Below, in pieces: positions 38,491 through 48,476 of a DNA stretch of 64,000 nt; within the stretch, counting starts at the first letter, position 1; the number at the start of each line of letters is the position of its first letter. Under the pieces are notes generated by a model, which did not search any database, was not told where the DNA came from, and saw nothing but the letters and a program-made list of their open reading frames with translations. The translations under genes and the position numbers were made by a program. The stretch is from Pyricularia pennisetigena (lineage: Eukaryota > Ascomycota > Sordariomycetes > Magnaporthales > Pyriculariaceae): positions 7,296,032 to 7,360,031 of the forward strand of contig NC_043741.1 in assembly GCF_004337985.1 (NCBI RefSeq), given 5' to 3'.

Positions 38491-39530
38491 ACTTTTTTTT
38501 TTTTCTTTTTTTTTTTATGATTTTCTTTGGTTTACAAAGTACTATAGTATGTTTTTCTTTCTTTCTTTTTTAGTTTGACATGGTTACGGCGAAAGCGGGG
38601 AGGATTAACGCAGCGAAAGGGGGAGAAACGAATGAATGCATGCTGATATGACCCATTGGATAATAATAAAAAAAAAAAGAATTAATGCATCGGTCTCTGT
38701 CTAAGTATTAGCTCTGGATTAGGCATTGATTGCACCGGCCGGCAAACCTGGTTCAGGGCCCCTCACCCGATCGAGATTTAGCGCATCCAATCCCTCCGCC
38801 GATTCTCAATCATCCTCCACTTTTGCTTATCTTGGAAATTCTTGGCTGACAAGACAGGCCAAGGTTGACCTGCAGATAGTACATTCTAGTCCGGACGAAG
38901 CCTCGTTTTTTTTTCCCCTTCTTCTCCTCCTCGTTTACAATACAGGACCTACTTTTTTTTTCTTTGGGGCGACCATCATCTACCGCGTCGCAGCCCTCGT
39001 GCATTTCATTGTCACATACAACTGCAGAAACAAAAACAAAAAAACAAAAACAGGGGTCCTCGTGCTGGTCTCGTGCATCATCGATGACAGCAGGACCATG
39101 TCAAGCTTGTTAAATGCGTCGTCTCCCCTTTTGATTTAGTTACCTAAACAATTGAAACCCCCCCATTTCCCTCCGCATCGGACGCCGCTTTGTACTGTAG
39201 TACGAAGAAAGAAAAAAAAAACGTGCGGGGTTCGGTGCCAAGCCGTGGCTTATTTTGTTTCGGCTTTCGGCTGCTTGTCCAAGGGTACAAGATATCGATG
39301 CATCAAATCGACAACTTGTGATTACGCCGTTGCACCATCATCGAAAAGTTTCCAATCAATTGTTGACGTTGTATCGTTTTATCGGCGCCTCATTTTGTTT
39401 TATTTTTTATTCGATAATTTTTTTTTCCCTCTTCTATTCGTGTCTTGGTTGCTTGCTTTTAATTTCTTTTAATTAATCCACAGTCGCTAATCCTCCACTA
39501 GACGTTTTGTTTTCTGCTTGTCGGATTGAC
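38491..39530. other. intergenic between oxidase and regulator
   Basis: T-rich 3' flank (38493-38515, 38556-38572) of the oxidase, then the promoter of the regulator. Open frames carry no domain. No gene supported. Confidence 0.5.
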
Positions 39531-40226
39531 ATGCCGCCTCCCGATCAAGAACCGTCCAATATTCCAGCGGCCGGTTCGAGAGGGAGAAGACGTTTGCACC
39601 ATGCCTGTCTCAATTGCAGGTCGGTTTGCCAATTGGGCTTTTAGACTCTTGGCCTTCTCGAGTCTCGGCTCCGCATTGCCGTGCTAGAACTACGGACATG
39701 ACACTGATGCACACCTTTTCTCTCCCCCCTAGGCGGAAAAAGACGCGATGTCCCGGTGAAAAGCCGGCATGTTCCAGCTGTGTGCGTTTGTCGCAGTCGT
39801 GTACATATCCGGTTCTGAGAGCCTCCCAGAGTGGGAGATCAGTAAGTTCACTGGCAAAGGATCAAATCTCCATGGACAAAGAATAAACAAAAAAAAAAAA
39901 AAAGCACAGCCACGATCCACTCTTCCACACCATGGCGACGGCTTTTCCAACATGGCGAACCAGATCTAACAAAAAGTCAAAACTAGGACGAGAGGTTACA
40001 AAACCTGGAGGACAAGCTGGATCTCCTACTCAGTGGGGCGAGCCTGTAATACGATCCCAGCCACCAACTGCCTGCGCACGAGTAGGCATGTGCTCTTTGG
40101 AGACCATCTGACGAGGTTGTTAGACCGAGCAGCCACCACCCAGCGCGTCCGCCTAGGCATCAAGACCAGCAGCAACAACAACAAAATCAACAACAACCGC
40201 AACAACAACCGCAACAACAACAACAA

Positions 40227-40308
<82 letters not shown>

Positions 40309-42696
40309 GGGAGGATTCTTTGAGTAATCCATCAGAGAGGTCGTACTCGCCTACACCACCGGCACGCAGTACCAGACCAAAGGGCAGTGAAGGTCAAGCC
40401 AGGAGACGAAGTACAACCGACAATGGCAGCGCCGCCGGATCATCGGTGGGATTCCACCCCGAAGATGTTGCCACGGCCATGGAGCTCTACTTCAAGTACT
40501 GCCACCGCCAGCCCATCTGGTGCTTCGAGCGTGACGAGATCGGAGACCCCGAGACGCTGCCCGAGGAGCTAACCAGCAGCATCATGGCCTTGACGGCGCG
40601 CTTCTCTCGCCGGCGGGTCAACACGCAGCTCTACAGCAGCAATGCCAAGACTCTCATCATGCTGCGCATAGCCAACGGCACCGTGGACCTGTTCACAATA
40701 GAGAGCCTGTGCATTCTTGCATATGCCGCCTTCATCGGTAAGTGATTCGATGTTTGACCCGAGGACAAAGGTCGGCTGACGCATTGCATTTTTTTTTTCT
40801 CTCTCTCCACTTGGCCCTCCCTGTAGATGGCAACATGCACCTTGGACAGTTCCATCTCGGACTGTCCCTGCAGCTGTGCCGGTCGGCCATGATAGACATG
40901 GAACCGTTGTATCTGCCAGAAGGTCATTGCACAGACCGGAAGAGACGCCTGTTTTGGAGCCTGCAGCTTCTAGAGCAGTCGTACGGTCGGCAGGACGCCC
41001 AGCTCAGCAACCCCAACGACAAGCTTCGGGACTCGGAACAGAACGCCGGCTCGACGGCATCTTCGGCGGTGGCAGCAACGCTAGACCGGGCCCCATCCCT
41101 CCCCAAGGACGAGCTGGGCACGTCCAACGCCAGCGAGCCCGGGATCTGGAACACCAGCCTGTGTCTGGGCTGGGTGTGGAGTCAGGTGCGACGGTACGTG
41201 GCCGACTGCGCGCGCGACGGGGTGGTCAAGGAACCATGGCGGCACGACTCGCCCTACGCCAAGGTGCTGTCGGACTTTATGGAGACGGAGAACCGCATCC
41301 CCATGTGCCACCGGTACGACTCGGTGCGCTTCTTTGAGCGCGACGAGGACGAGATCAAGCAGAACCGCGCCTACTGGGCCTGCTGGCTCAAGGAGCAGAT
41401 GGTCTACCACGCCATCGTCACCGTGCTCAACCACCCGTTCCTGTACATCGTCGGCGCCCAGCACAACCCGAACCTGGGCATCCCAAACACCTTTTGGAGG
41501 AGGTCCAGCGAGCAGGCCCTCCTGCACGCCACCTGGCTGGTCAGGATGATTGACATGGTCGTCGACAAGCAGATTGCCTTGGTGGTATGGAAAGCAAACT
41601 CTCACAACTCTCACAACTCTCACCTGGGGGGCGGGGGGGCGCCACTCCCCGGTCCCCCGGATCGCCTCGCATACGAACAAGGACCTGCTGACTTCCCTCA
41701 ATAGGAGCCCATAATCGGCCACATAGCTGCAATAGCCGCCACAGTGCATCTCTACTACAGCTGCGCCGCCGCAGCAAAACTGAAGCACAAGTCCAACACC
41801 GACTTTGCCAAATGCCGCAAGTTCCTCAAGAGCTTCATCCCCTACTCTGCCGCATGCGGCGCACTGGTAAGTTTCTGTTTTTCCGCCTGCCCCAGCCTAT
41901 ATATTATCGCCATGACCATATACACAAAAGTAGAAACGCTGAACACGAACAAAAAAAAAAAAAAAAAAAAACCTGACCTGTTCCTCATCAGGACCGCAAT
42001 CTCGACAAAATGGCCCTCATCGCAGCGGGCGCCGAGGCCGAGAGCATCGACGTCGACGACTGGATGCCGTCCAAGATGTACCTGAGCGTGCCGCTCATGT
42101 GGGAGATACTGCAGTTCTCGTCCTCGACGTCTCACCTCGGCGCCGATCCGGGCGGAGGCGGCCTGCTCGACGCCTCGCTGGCTCCTCTGGTGCCGCCCCT
42201 CGACATGTCCGAGTCGTCGACCCTCGAGATCATCGTGGCTACGTCGCCCGAGATCACCATCAACATAGCCGACGGCGGCCAAGAGGCCCCGACCCGGCCG
42301 CAGCCGGTCGCGCACCGCGGGGGAGGCGGCGGCGGCGTCGTCGGGCCCGGGTCAGGAGGAGGAAGCGCCGGCGGCGGCGGCGGCGGTGCTGCTGCTGCTG
42401 CTGCTGTTGCTGTTGCTGCTGTTGCGTCCAACGGTGGAAATCATCACCCTCATCACCATCATCACCACCACAACCACCACCATAATAATGGCAGTAACAA
42501 CAACGGCGGCGGCGGTGGCGGCCACAGCATGATGGACCAGCAGCAGCAGGCGGACAGCTTGACCTTTTACACGACGCCGTGGCTGTATGCCGACCCGGCG
42601 CTGTTGGTGGGGATTGGGGATCTCAACCTGCCGCAGGAGGAGACTGGTAACGCATGGTGGGAGGGGGAGAATCTGAATAATATCATGTTTAATTAA
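39531..42696 (+). CDS. large Zn2Cys6 transcription factor with polyglutamine tract
   Basis: I reconstruct seven exons: 39531-39619, 39733-39841, 39987-40045, 40157-40737, 40827-41584, 41705-41866 and 41992-42696. All joins keep frame and give 820 residues. The zinc cluster spans the first intron: HACLNC, then RRKKTRCPGEKPACSSCVR and SQSC, with cysteines at about 26, 29, 36, 43, 46 and 53. The 59-base exon 3 encodes the linker coiled coil DERLQNLEDKLDLLLSG. Exon 4 opens with a Gln tract, then the fungal regulatory domain (DVATAMELYFKYCHRQPIW; DGNMHLGQFHLGLSLQLC). The C-terminus has Gly, Ala, His and Asn runs (42331-42540), which suggests activation or phase-separating segments. It follows the sarcosine-oxidase-like gene on the same strand and is the obvious candidate regulator of the demethylation cluster. 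The first donor (GTCGGT) is weak but supported by the intact zinc cluster. Confidence 0.85.
40158..40307 (+). repeat. CAG/CAA tract encoding polyglutamine
   Basis: Fifty codons of which about 45 are Gln (CAA in the first half, an uninterrupted CAG run from about 40230), broken only by His, Asp, Asn and two Pro. It lies in exon 4 of the regulator gene, just after the zinc cluster and coiled coil. Confidence 0.9.
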
Positions 42697-43403
42697 GAAG
42701 AGGGAGAAAGAGAGAGAGAAAGAGAGAAAGAGAGAGAGAGAGAGGGAGGGAGGCGAGATGGGTGGTCATGGCGTTTGTCCAGTCGTATCTGTATCATCCA
42801 TCAAAGCCAAAACTGTTTACAGGTTATAAAACTGTGCGGGATATTTCCGCATAAAATCACTGACCACGGTAGACGCACCTCTCCCAACAGGCCCGACACC
42901 AGCAGCGACCACAGGCCGCCGTCTCGGGGAGGCGAGAATTGGCATGCTGCTTTATGCATAGAAGTCTTCCTTTGGAAAGCTCAAGGCTCCACTCCCAGTG
43001 CCGGAACACAAAANNCACGCGGACATGATGGAGCTGTTCATGCCAGGCACCGATCGGCGTTTTTCGGGGATGTCCAAAACAGGCTACTGGTGGCATTAAA
43101 GCTTTTATCAGATGATAAAAAAAATATCTGGTCTATAAAGCACCTTTGAGTGTCCAGTTTCCTTCTTTTTATCTCTTTTGTAATCTTGCTCCGTTTTCCC
43201 ACCAGGTTTCTTTTTTTTTTTTCTTTCTTTCTTTTTTTTGCATAACACTATACTATTTTCAAGGCTGAAGATCCCCTAACCTCCACATATCCTCAACATT
43301 TGTGCTTTCCAGCTGCACTAGTATTTTTGACGCCGAACAATCTTGTCAAACCCCCTTCCCTGGTGGAAGAACTCTACTCATAAAAAAAGAAGAAAACGGA
43401 ACA
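42697..43403. other. intergenic, GA-rich tract
   Basis: A purine-rich GA repeat (42698-42750) begins right after the regulator's stop codon. Two undetermined bases lie at 43014-43015, and T-rich DNA at 43209-43240. It would hold the 3' UTR of the regulator and the promoter of the small secreted gene. No gene supported. Confidence 0.5.
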
Positions 43404-43607
43404 ATGCGACTCTCAAAATTCACCGCCATCCTAACCGCCGTCGTATCAACAGCAACCGCAATTTCGACCCAGGACGGCCTCGGCACCGGCCTCCAACCCC
43501 GAGATTCCCTGGGCGGCCGAAAGGGTGGCTTGGGAGCCACATGCTCCAGGGGCAGTGACTGCGAAAGCGACGTCTGCCTTATCGGGTTCTGCGCCGGGCC
43601 CGACTAG
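43404..43607 (+). CDS. small secreted four-cysteine protein (effector candidate)
   Basis: Single exon, 67 residues. A signal peptide (MRLSKFTAILTAVVSTATA) is followed by a Gly/Arg-rich segment with a PRDSLGGRKGGLG stretch. A compact C-terminal cysteine block has spacing C-x5-C-x4-C-x4-C (C47, C53, C58, C63; ATCSRGSDCESDVCLIGFC). Two disulfides are possible. Size, signal peptide and cysteine content fit fungal effectors or small secreted peptides. The block also resembles short disulfide knots found at the ends of larger extracellular proteins. The start is supported by an A-rich leader (AACAATG). I recognise no named family. It lies just downstream of the polyQ regulator but is not obviously part of that pathway. 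Confidence 0.7.
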   Translation: MRLSKFTAILTAVVSTATAISTQDGLGTGLQPRDSLGGRKGGLGATCSRGSDCESDVCLIGFCAGPD

Positions 43608-44459
43608 GCCGCTGCCGGTAACTAGCATCCGCGACAAAAGAGATGGATGGTCCAGGTTCGCTGTCCGGTTATTGCAATGAGCGGGCGCCAACAACTGGAC
43701 GAGGCCTGAGCTGGAGCGGAAATCACTACGATCAAAGGCAGAAGCAATGTCGCAGAGGCAAAACCACAAAACAACATCTTGACATGCTAGACATTTTATG
43801 ATACAGCCTAATAAAGCTTGGGTCTGTGTGTCGTAACTATGAATTTCTATGTCTAGTCCCGGCGCCGACTGTGAGTGCTCTGTTAGACTTGTTATGTTAC
43901 TATTAAGAGAGCGGAGAACGGGTAGGAGTGATCGGATTAATATTCTGCTTCTCCAAATAAAACTCTATGGAACCGTAGCATCTATTGTAAATTTGTAATG
44001 CGAGTGCTGAAAATTATGAGTGAGGGTCCTAAACCGGGGAGAAAAGGAGAAAAGACCGCGATCCAAAACGCGCTGGAAACCGCGCGTTCAAAACCAGTAA
44101 TGGAGATCCCTTTAACACGACCTAAGGCTTGGCCTAGCGGAGCCTGCTGACGTCGTGGTCAAAGGGCTGAATTACTGGTTCTCAGGCAAGGTTTAGGGGC
44201 CTGATCCGTACACAACATTGAAGGATCACCATTTTTTAAAATATTTTGTCGGTACCCTAACCTGTGTCACACAAGCCCATGACTAGTCTTAAGCATTCCT
44301 ATTTCTAAAATAAAGCTTTTCCCGTAATACGACCAAAACTGTTCTTCCAACAAATAATAAAGTTTAACCGAGAGTCCAGGCTGTGCAAGTGAACAAGTAA
44401 CTTTCCCATTTTCAGGTCGGCGCCGTCAAGCAAGCTTGAGTGTTCATTATCAAGTCCTC
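43608..44459. other. intergenic, nothing recognised
   Basis: Moderately AT-rich, with no supported frames. It forms the 3' flank of both neighbouring small genes. Confidence 0.5.
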
Positions 44460-44729
44460 CTACTCTCTCTCCGCTTTTGCCTCTTTAGCATACAAAGCGA
44501 CGCCTGGATCTGGGGTAATTTTGCAGTTTTCGTCGATATTGATATCAAATATGCCATGAAGTGTTGTGACAATGGTGAGGTGATTAGGAGTGGTGGTTAC
44601 TAGAACTTCTCTCCATGTATTATGACCCACATTTTGCCAGATTCTGCAGAGCAGATAACCAGTAACGAGGGCGGCTTGGTTGAGGAGGAGGGCGGCGGCC
44701 GCCATTGAAAAGAAGAAATTGGACCACAT
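44460..44729 (-). CDS. small secreted protein, MAX-effector-like (copy A)
   Basis: Single exon, 89 residues from the ATG at 44729. Another in-frame ATG at 44756 would put ten residues before the signal peptide, so the inner start is preferred. The signal peptide runs about 1-24 (MWSNFFFSMAAAALLLNQAA, then LVTG). The mature protein has exactly two cysteines, C28 and C69, 40 residues apart. Between them is alternating beta-prone sequence (REVLVTTTPNHLTIVTTLHG), then DINIDENCKITPD. Two cysteines about 35-45 apart in a protein of about 65 mature residues, the second following an acidic-Asn pair, is the pattern of MAX effectors of Magnaporthales. The gene at 56004 shares the DENC context and strand order. 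The fold is inferred, not shown. Confidence 0.6.
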   Translation of the reverse strand: MWSNFFFSMAAAALLLNQAALVTGYLLCRIWQNVGHNTWREVLVTTTPNHLTIVTTLHGIFDINIDENCKITPDPGVALYAKEAKAERE

Positions 44730-46369
44730 GGTAGAATGGTCAAACAAACACACCAAAGAAACTAATGAGCAAATGACGGTGTTAAATATTGAATCTAAAC
44801 GTTGGTTGTAAAGCGATAGTTTGCATAAAGATTCTGCGGACGGACTGCACCTTTGAACAAGTTACCCGCAGCCGGTAAATGTGACGTACCAGAATAACCG
44901 TTGAGAAAGGTGAACCTATTATTATCACATCAAGTGTAATATTTTCTTAAACGCGTATAGCATAAACTCCAATTTCTTTGATTGTCAGCATCGATTTCAG
45001 TTCATATATAAACCTGGAATGACAAACCGTCGACTCTGCGCTTGCATGAATCAGAGCATGAGCAGAGGACGCAAACAAATGCAAGGGATAGAGGATAACA
45101 ATGGGGCACATGAACACTTTTTACGAAATAGGATGTGGGTTGTAAACCCATTCAATTTTACATCTTTTATTTCATTTACAACCAAGCCATACCTGTTACC
45201 CAATTAATATTTCATCCCCAGCTAATAATCCTCGTACGCATTGTAATGTTGATTAGGCATTTTGAAGCCTGATGGTACTGAGTGGTATGACGCATTTCCA
45301 CCCGGCAAGCCGCCTTCTATATCCCTTCAAATGAACAGTTAGTGGTTCCTATTTATAGGCAAGCAACAAGTGCAACATGACTAAAAACGGATTCTCAAAA
45401 CGATACCGAAATGGGCATTTTTTACTTGAACCCNNNNNNNNNNCCCCCCCCCCCTGGCCCAAACCGACCTTTTCATTGGCTTCCAAAGCTTTCCGCACCC
45501 TCCCTTGTTGCATTTTGTCGACAGAGGCTTTTCTTCGACAGCGACGCCAGGTCACAGAGATCTGGACTGGTTGTTACAGAAGCTAGTAAAATTAAAATCG
45601 GGCAAACACCCCACCCCTCAAGGCTGAGGTTTACAAAGGAGCGAGGTGGTCCTCATGGTTTCCCATTCGTGTCTTTTGCAATAGTCGTAACAGATATGAG
45701 GGCCCTGGTTATAAATCCGCAGGACCTGTACCAACTTTAGCTTGAGCGGGATCCAAGCGCAAGGCTCTATGACGAAGCGCATGAATTGCGTATCATGCAT
45801 CTTCTGAGGGCTGCCCAGACCGAGAAGGGCGATCAAGACTTGGATCAGCGACGAAAAGACAACTATACCTAGACCAGCAAACGTGTTGCTTGGCGAACTA
45901 AGAGCATTGCAAACTGACACGCTTTACAGAATCTAAAGATAGAAGCTTATATAACCGGTTCGCCTTACGGAACTTATTCAAATCGCATCTTTTTCGCACA
46001 ACGGCCATTTTCCGTCCTTACCATGGGTAGTGTTAGCTACAGCAGTGATTCCCAAAGTCGCTTCACTAGACAAAGTTTTATTAATCCATACTGAGTAGCC
46101 TGGTTTTGGCAAATTTATTTGATGTGCACTAGTCAGTCTAGCGCCCGACAACAGCAATAGAAAGTGGCTGCCTTCGCAGATCTTTTAGCGGAAAAAAAAG
46201 GCATTCTGCGACGGGACACCGTTCTGCAGTATCAATCACGAGCTTCAAAGGGCGTGGGTTGTCCTCAGTCCTCACCGACAAAGGTCATGAAACAGCTCGA
46301 GGCCAGCTTGACGACTTTGAATGGGGTCGCAGAGGTATCGACTGCATCAATCAAGAGAGTAAACCTTGC
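44730..46369. other. intergenic with small gap
   Basis: AT-rich DNA holding ten undetermined bases at 45434-45443 next to a C-run. A minus-strand frame of 100 codons (45920-45618) has a hydrophobic N-terminal half (GLGIVVFSSLIQVLIALLGL) but no recognised domain and weak context. A plus-strand frame at 46164-46415 runs into the MITE and is not supported. Confidence 0.4.
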
Positions 46370-46568
46370 TAAAGCATTCCAAAACCCACCCACGGGTGCC
46401 CGAAAAGCTTATTGAAGGGCCTGCGGGCCAAAAACCCACGAGCCCATTTTTTTTTTCTACTGTGGGATCTGTATTCGTTAACCTAAAATGAATTTTAAAA
46501 CTATATACCCTATAACGTGCAAATAAGCCGCGGGCCGTGGGCCCCCGCGGCGGGTTTTGAATGCCTTA
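46370..46568. mobile_element. hAT-like MITE, copy 2 (about 199 bp)
   Basis: The left end is TAAAGCATTCCAAAACCC. The right end, read in reverse complement, is TAAGGCATTCAAAACCC. Both are followed inward by GC-rich palindromic blocks (CCCACGGGTGCCCG; GGGCCTGCGGGCC; GGGCCGTGGGCCCCCGCGG). AAACCTTG occurs on both sides (46361-46368 and 46569-46576). This is an 8-bp duplication as made by hAT transposases, with one extra base on the left. The core is AT-rich and non-coding. The element shares its terminus with the repeat ending at 4769. Confidence 0.65.
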
Positions 46569-46893
46569 AAACCTTGGTTGGCATTGAGGTATTTGATTTT
46601 TCTTTTGAAAATACGATTTTCGTTGCTGGCCATTTGGTGGTTTGAGATAGATTTTGTTTGTCGTCTGATGCGTCGGACCTGGGATGCAGTTACGGAACAT
46701 GACATGGTCGCTAATCGGGGGAGAGCAAGAAATGGTTTAGAGCTGGAGAATCCCGTACGCTTTTGGGTCTTGTTTTTGTAAGCTTCTATAAAAGAGGGGA
46801 ATCAAGAAAAAGAAAAAAAAAAACAAGAAAATATGCAAAAATAAAACGAATCAAGCCGCCGACTCTCGCTCATGAGTTTCCGAATTGCTATCG
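46569..46893. other. intergenic, 3' flank of receptor gene
   Basis: AT-rich sequence between the MITE and the stop codon of the PTH11-type gene. An A-rich stretch lies at 46800-46845. No gene. Confidence 0.5.
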
Positions 46894-48476
46894 TCAAGGA
46901 CCACGGTACGATTCCCCGCCGCCGCTGCCCACTCTCTCCTCCTTGTCGCAGTTGCTCGAATCTCGCACCCCCATGTTCAACATCTGCGTGGCATCTTCGT
47001 TGCGCTGCACGACCGCTGTGCCCAGTGTCATGTCCGTCGCCGTCTGAAGCCGACTTCCGCGGAGGAACTTGAGCCGTTGAAAGTATGCCGAAGGGGGGCT
47101 ACCGGCAACCCCCGAAGGCGGCGGTGTTTGCTTGGTCTTGGCAAAGATTATGTTGATGGCCGGCAGGCAGGCACAGATGAGTCCGATGCTGACTTCTGCT
47201 GTTCTGTAATTTTTTTTTTTTTTTTTTTTTTGAGCAAGATTGTGATGTTAGTTTACGTCTGACACGAGGCACGCTTAATGGAGAGAGATAGAGAGAAAAG
47301 AGAGTTTCTGGATGTGGATACAGAGAGATAAGAAAAAAGGGCCACAAACCCAAGCAGATTAAACCTGACAAAGTCCACCGTCTGATCCTCCGACTCTTGG
47401 ATCGACGTGAACACGACCACCAGCCTCACGATGCTAGCAGCCGTGGCCACTCCGCCCAAACCCAGCATGCTCCACACCTTGAGCCTCCTCTGCCACGGCA
47501 TCCGCAGGCTCATGCTGGCCGGGATGGGGATCACCAGCACGGCCGTGTCGGTGATTGCGCTGATGATGGTGTCGGCGACGAACATGGCCCGCTGGTTGAG
47601 GCAGCGTGGGGCTGGGGCGCCGGGATCCATGGCCGCGGCCGGAGTCCAGAAGCCGCTGATCGGATTGCACACGTTCATCTTGAGGAACAGCACGGGGGCG
47701 TAGTAGAACGCCATGGCGCCGATGAGGAGAAACGTGAAGATGCGCGTCTTGCGGAAGGAGGAGAAGACGCGCGCTATGACGAGAAGAAGGGCGACTTTGG
47801 TGAAGTAGGCATTGAGACCGTAGACGAGCGTGTCGGCGTAGAGTGCCTGTGAGCGTTGTTGATGCATGATTTGGTAAATAGGGTGCTTCTTGGGCTGGGC
47901 GACAGAGAGAAAAGAAAACAACAAAATATACAATAAAAAAAAAAACTTGCCTTGAGAAAGCCCTCGTAGGACTCGACACTAAGCTCCCACACATGATGAC
48001 CACCTCCGAATTTATACACTCGGAACATCTGTGAGCTNNGGGGGCAGAAGACTCACTCATGATTGCTGTGACACTATATGCAGTCGAAAGAACCTAGTGT
48101 CTCTATCATTTTAGAATCCATGGACACTGCAAATTGCGCAAAAGAAAAAGAAAAAAAAAGAAAAAAAAAATAGACAGACATACCCAAGCCAACACACAAA
48201 TATCTACCGTCGCAACAAAATCCAAGTCAGCAAGTCTCGATAGCCAGAGCAGCCAAACATGCCGACAGTCACCGACATACAGTCTTCAATCAGGAACGGT
48301 GGAGATATGTAAGCCTTGACCAAGACCCGCATGGCGACAAAGGGCGTGACCACCGCCATGCCCGCAATCTGGGTCACAAAATTGATGGTGTAGAGCACAT
48401 CTTCTGGCTGTGCAAAGTTTGGCGTAACTCCCGGGGGTGGAGGCGCCGCAGCTGTGATGTTGTCTCGTCTCTGCAT
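46894..48476 (-). CDS. PTH11-type integral membrane receptor (fungal rhodopsin-like domain)
   Basis: Exons I can place: 48476-48281, 48203-48184, about 48093-48057, 48028-47951, 47846-47350 and 47203-46894. The joined sequence shows the seven-span rhodopsin-like domain of fungal PTH11-related receptors. In order it has FLIEDYICVLAW, VLSTAYSVTAIM, KFGGGHHVWELSVESYEGFL, LYADTLVYGLNAYFTKVALL and CNPISGFW. It then has WSMLGLGGVATAASIVRL and NLLGTAEVSIGLICACLPAI. Such proteins sense extracellular cues; PTH11 itself is needed for host-surface recognition in rice blast. No CFEM domain precedes the helices. The long cytosolic tail ends ESYRGP. Exon 4 ends with a GC donor (AAG|GCAAGT). The 28-base stretch between exons 3 and 4 contains NN at 48038-48039 and is too short for an intron, and the frame is off by one there. 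Bases are therefore missing from the assembly. Confidence 0.85.

Noticed and set aside
40026..40307. poly-Leu frame on the minus strand and Asn/Ser frame on the plus strand
   Set aside because: Both are alternative readings of the CAG/CAA repeat. The Gln frame is the one that joins with the zinc-cluster exons and regulatory domain.
45618..45920. 100-codon minus-strand frame with a hydrophobic N-terminal half
   Set aside because: Could be a small membrane protein, but it has no family match, no supporting context and weak codon bias. Not enough to call.
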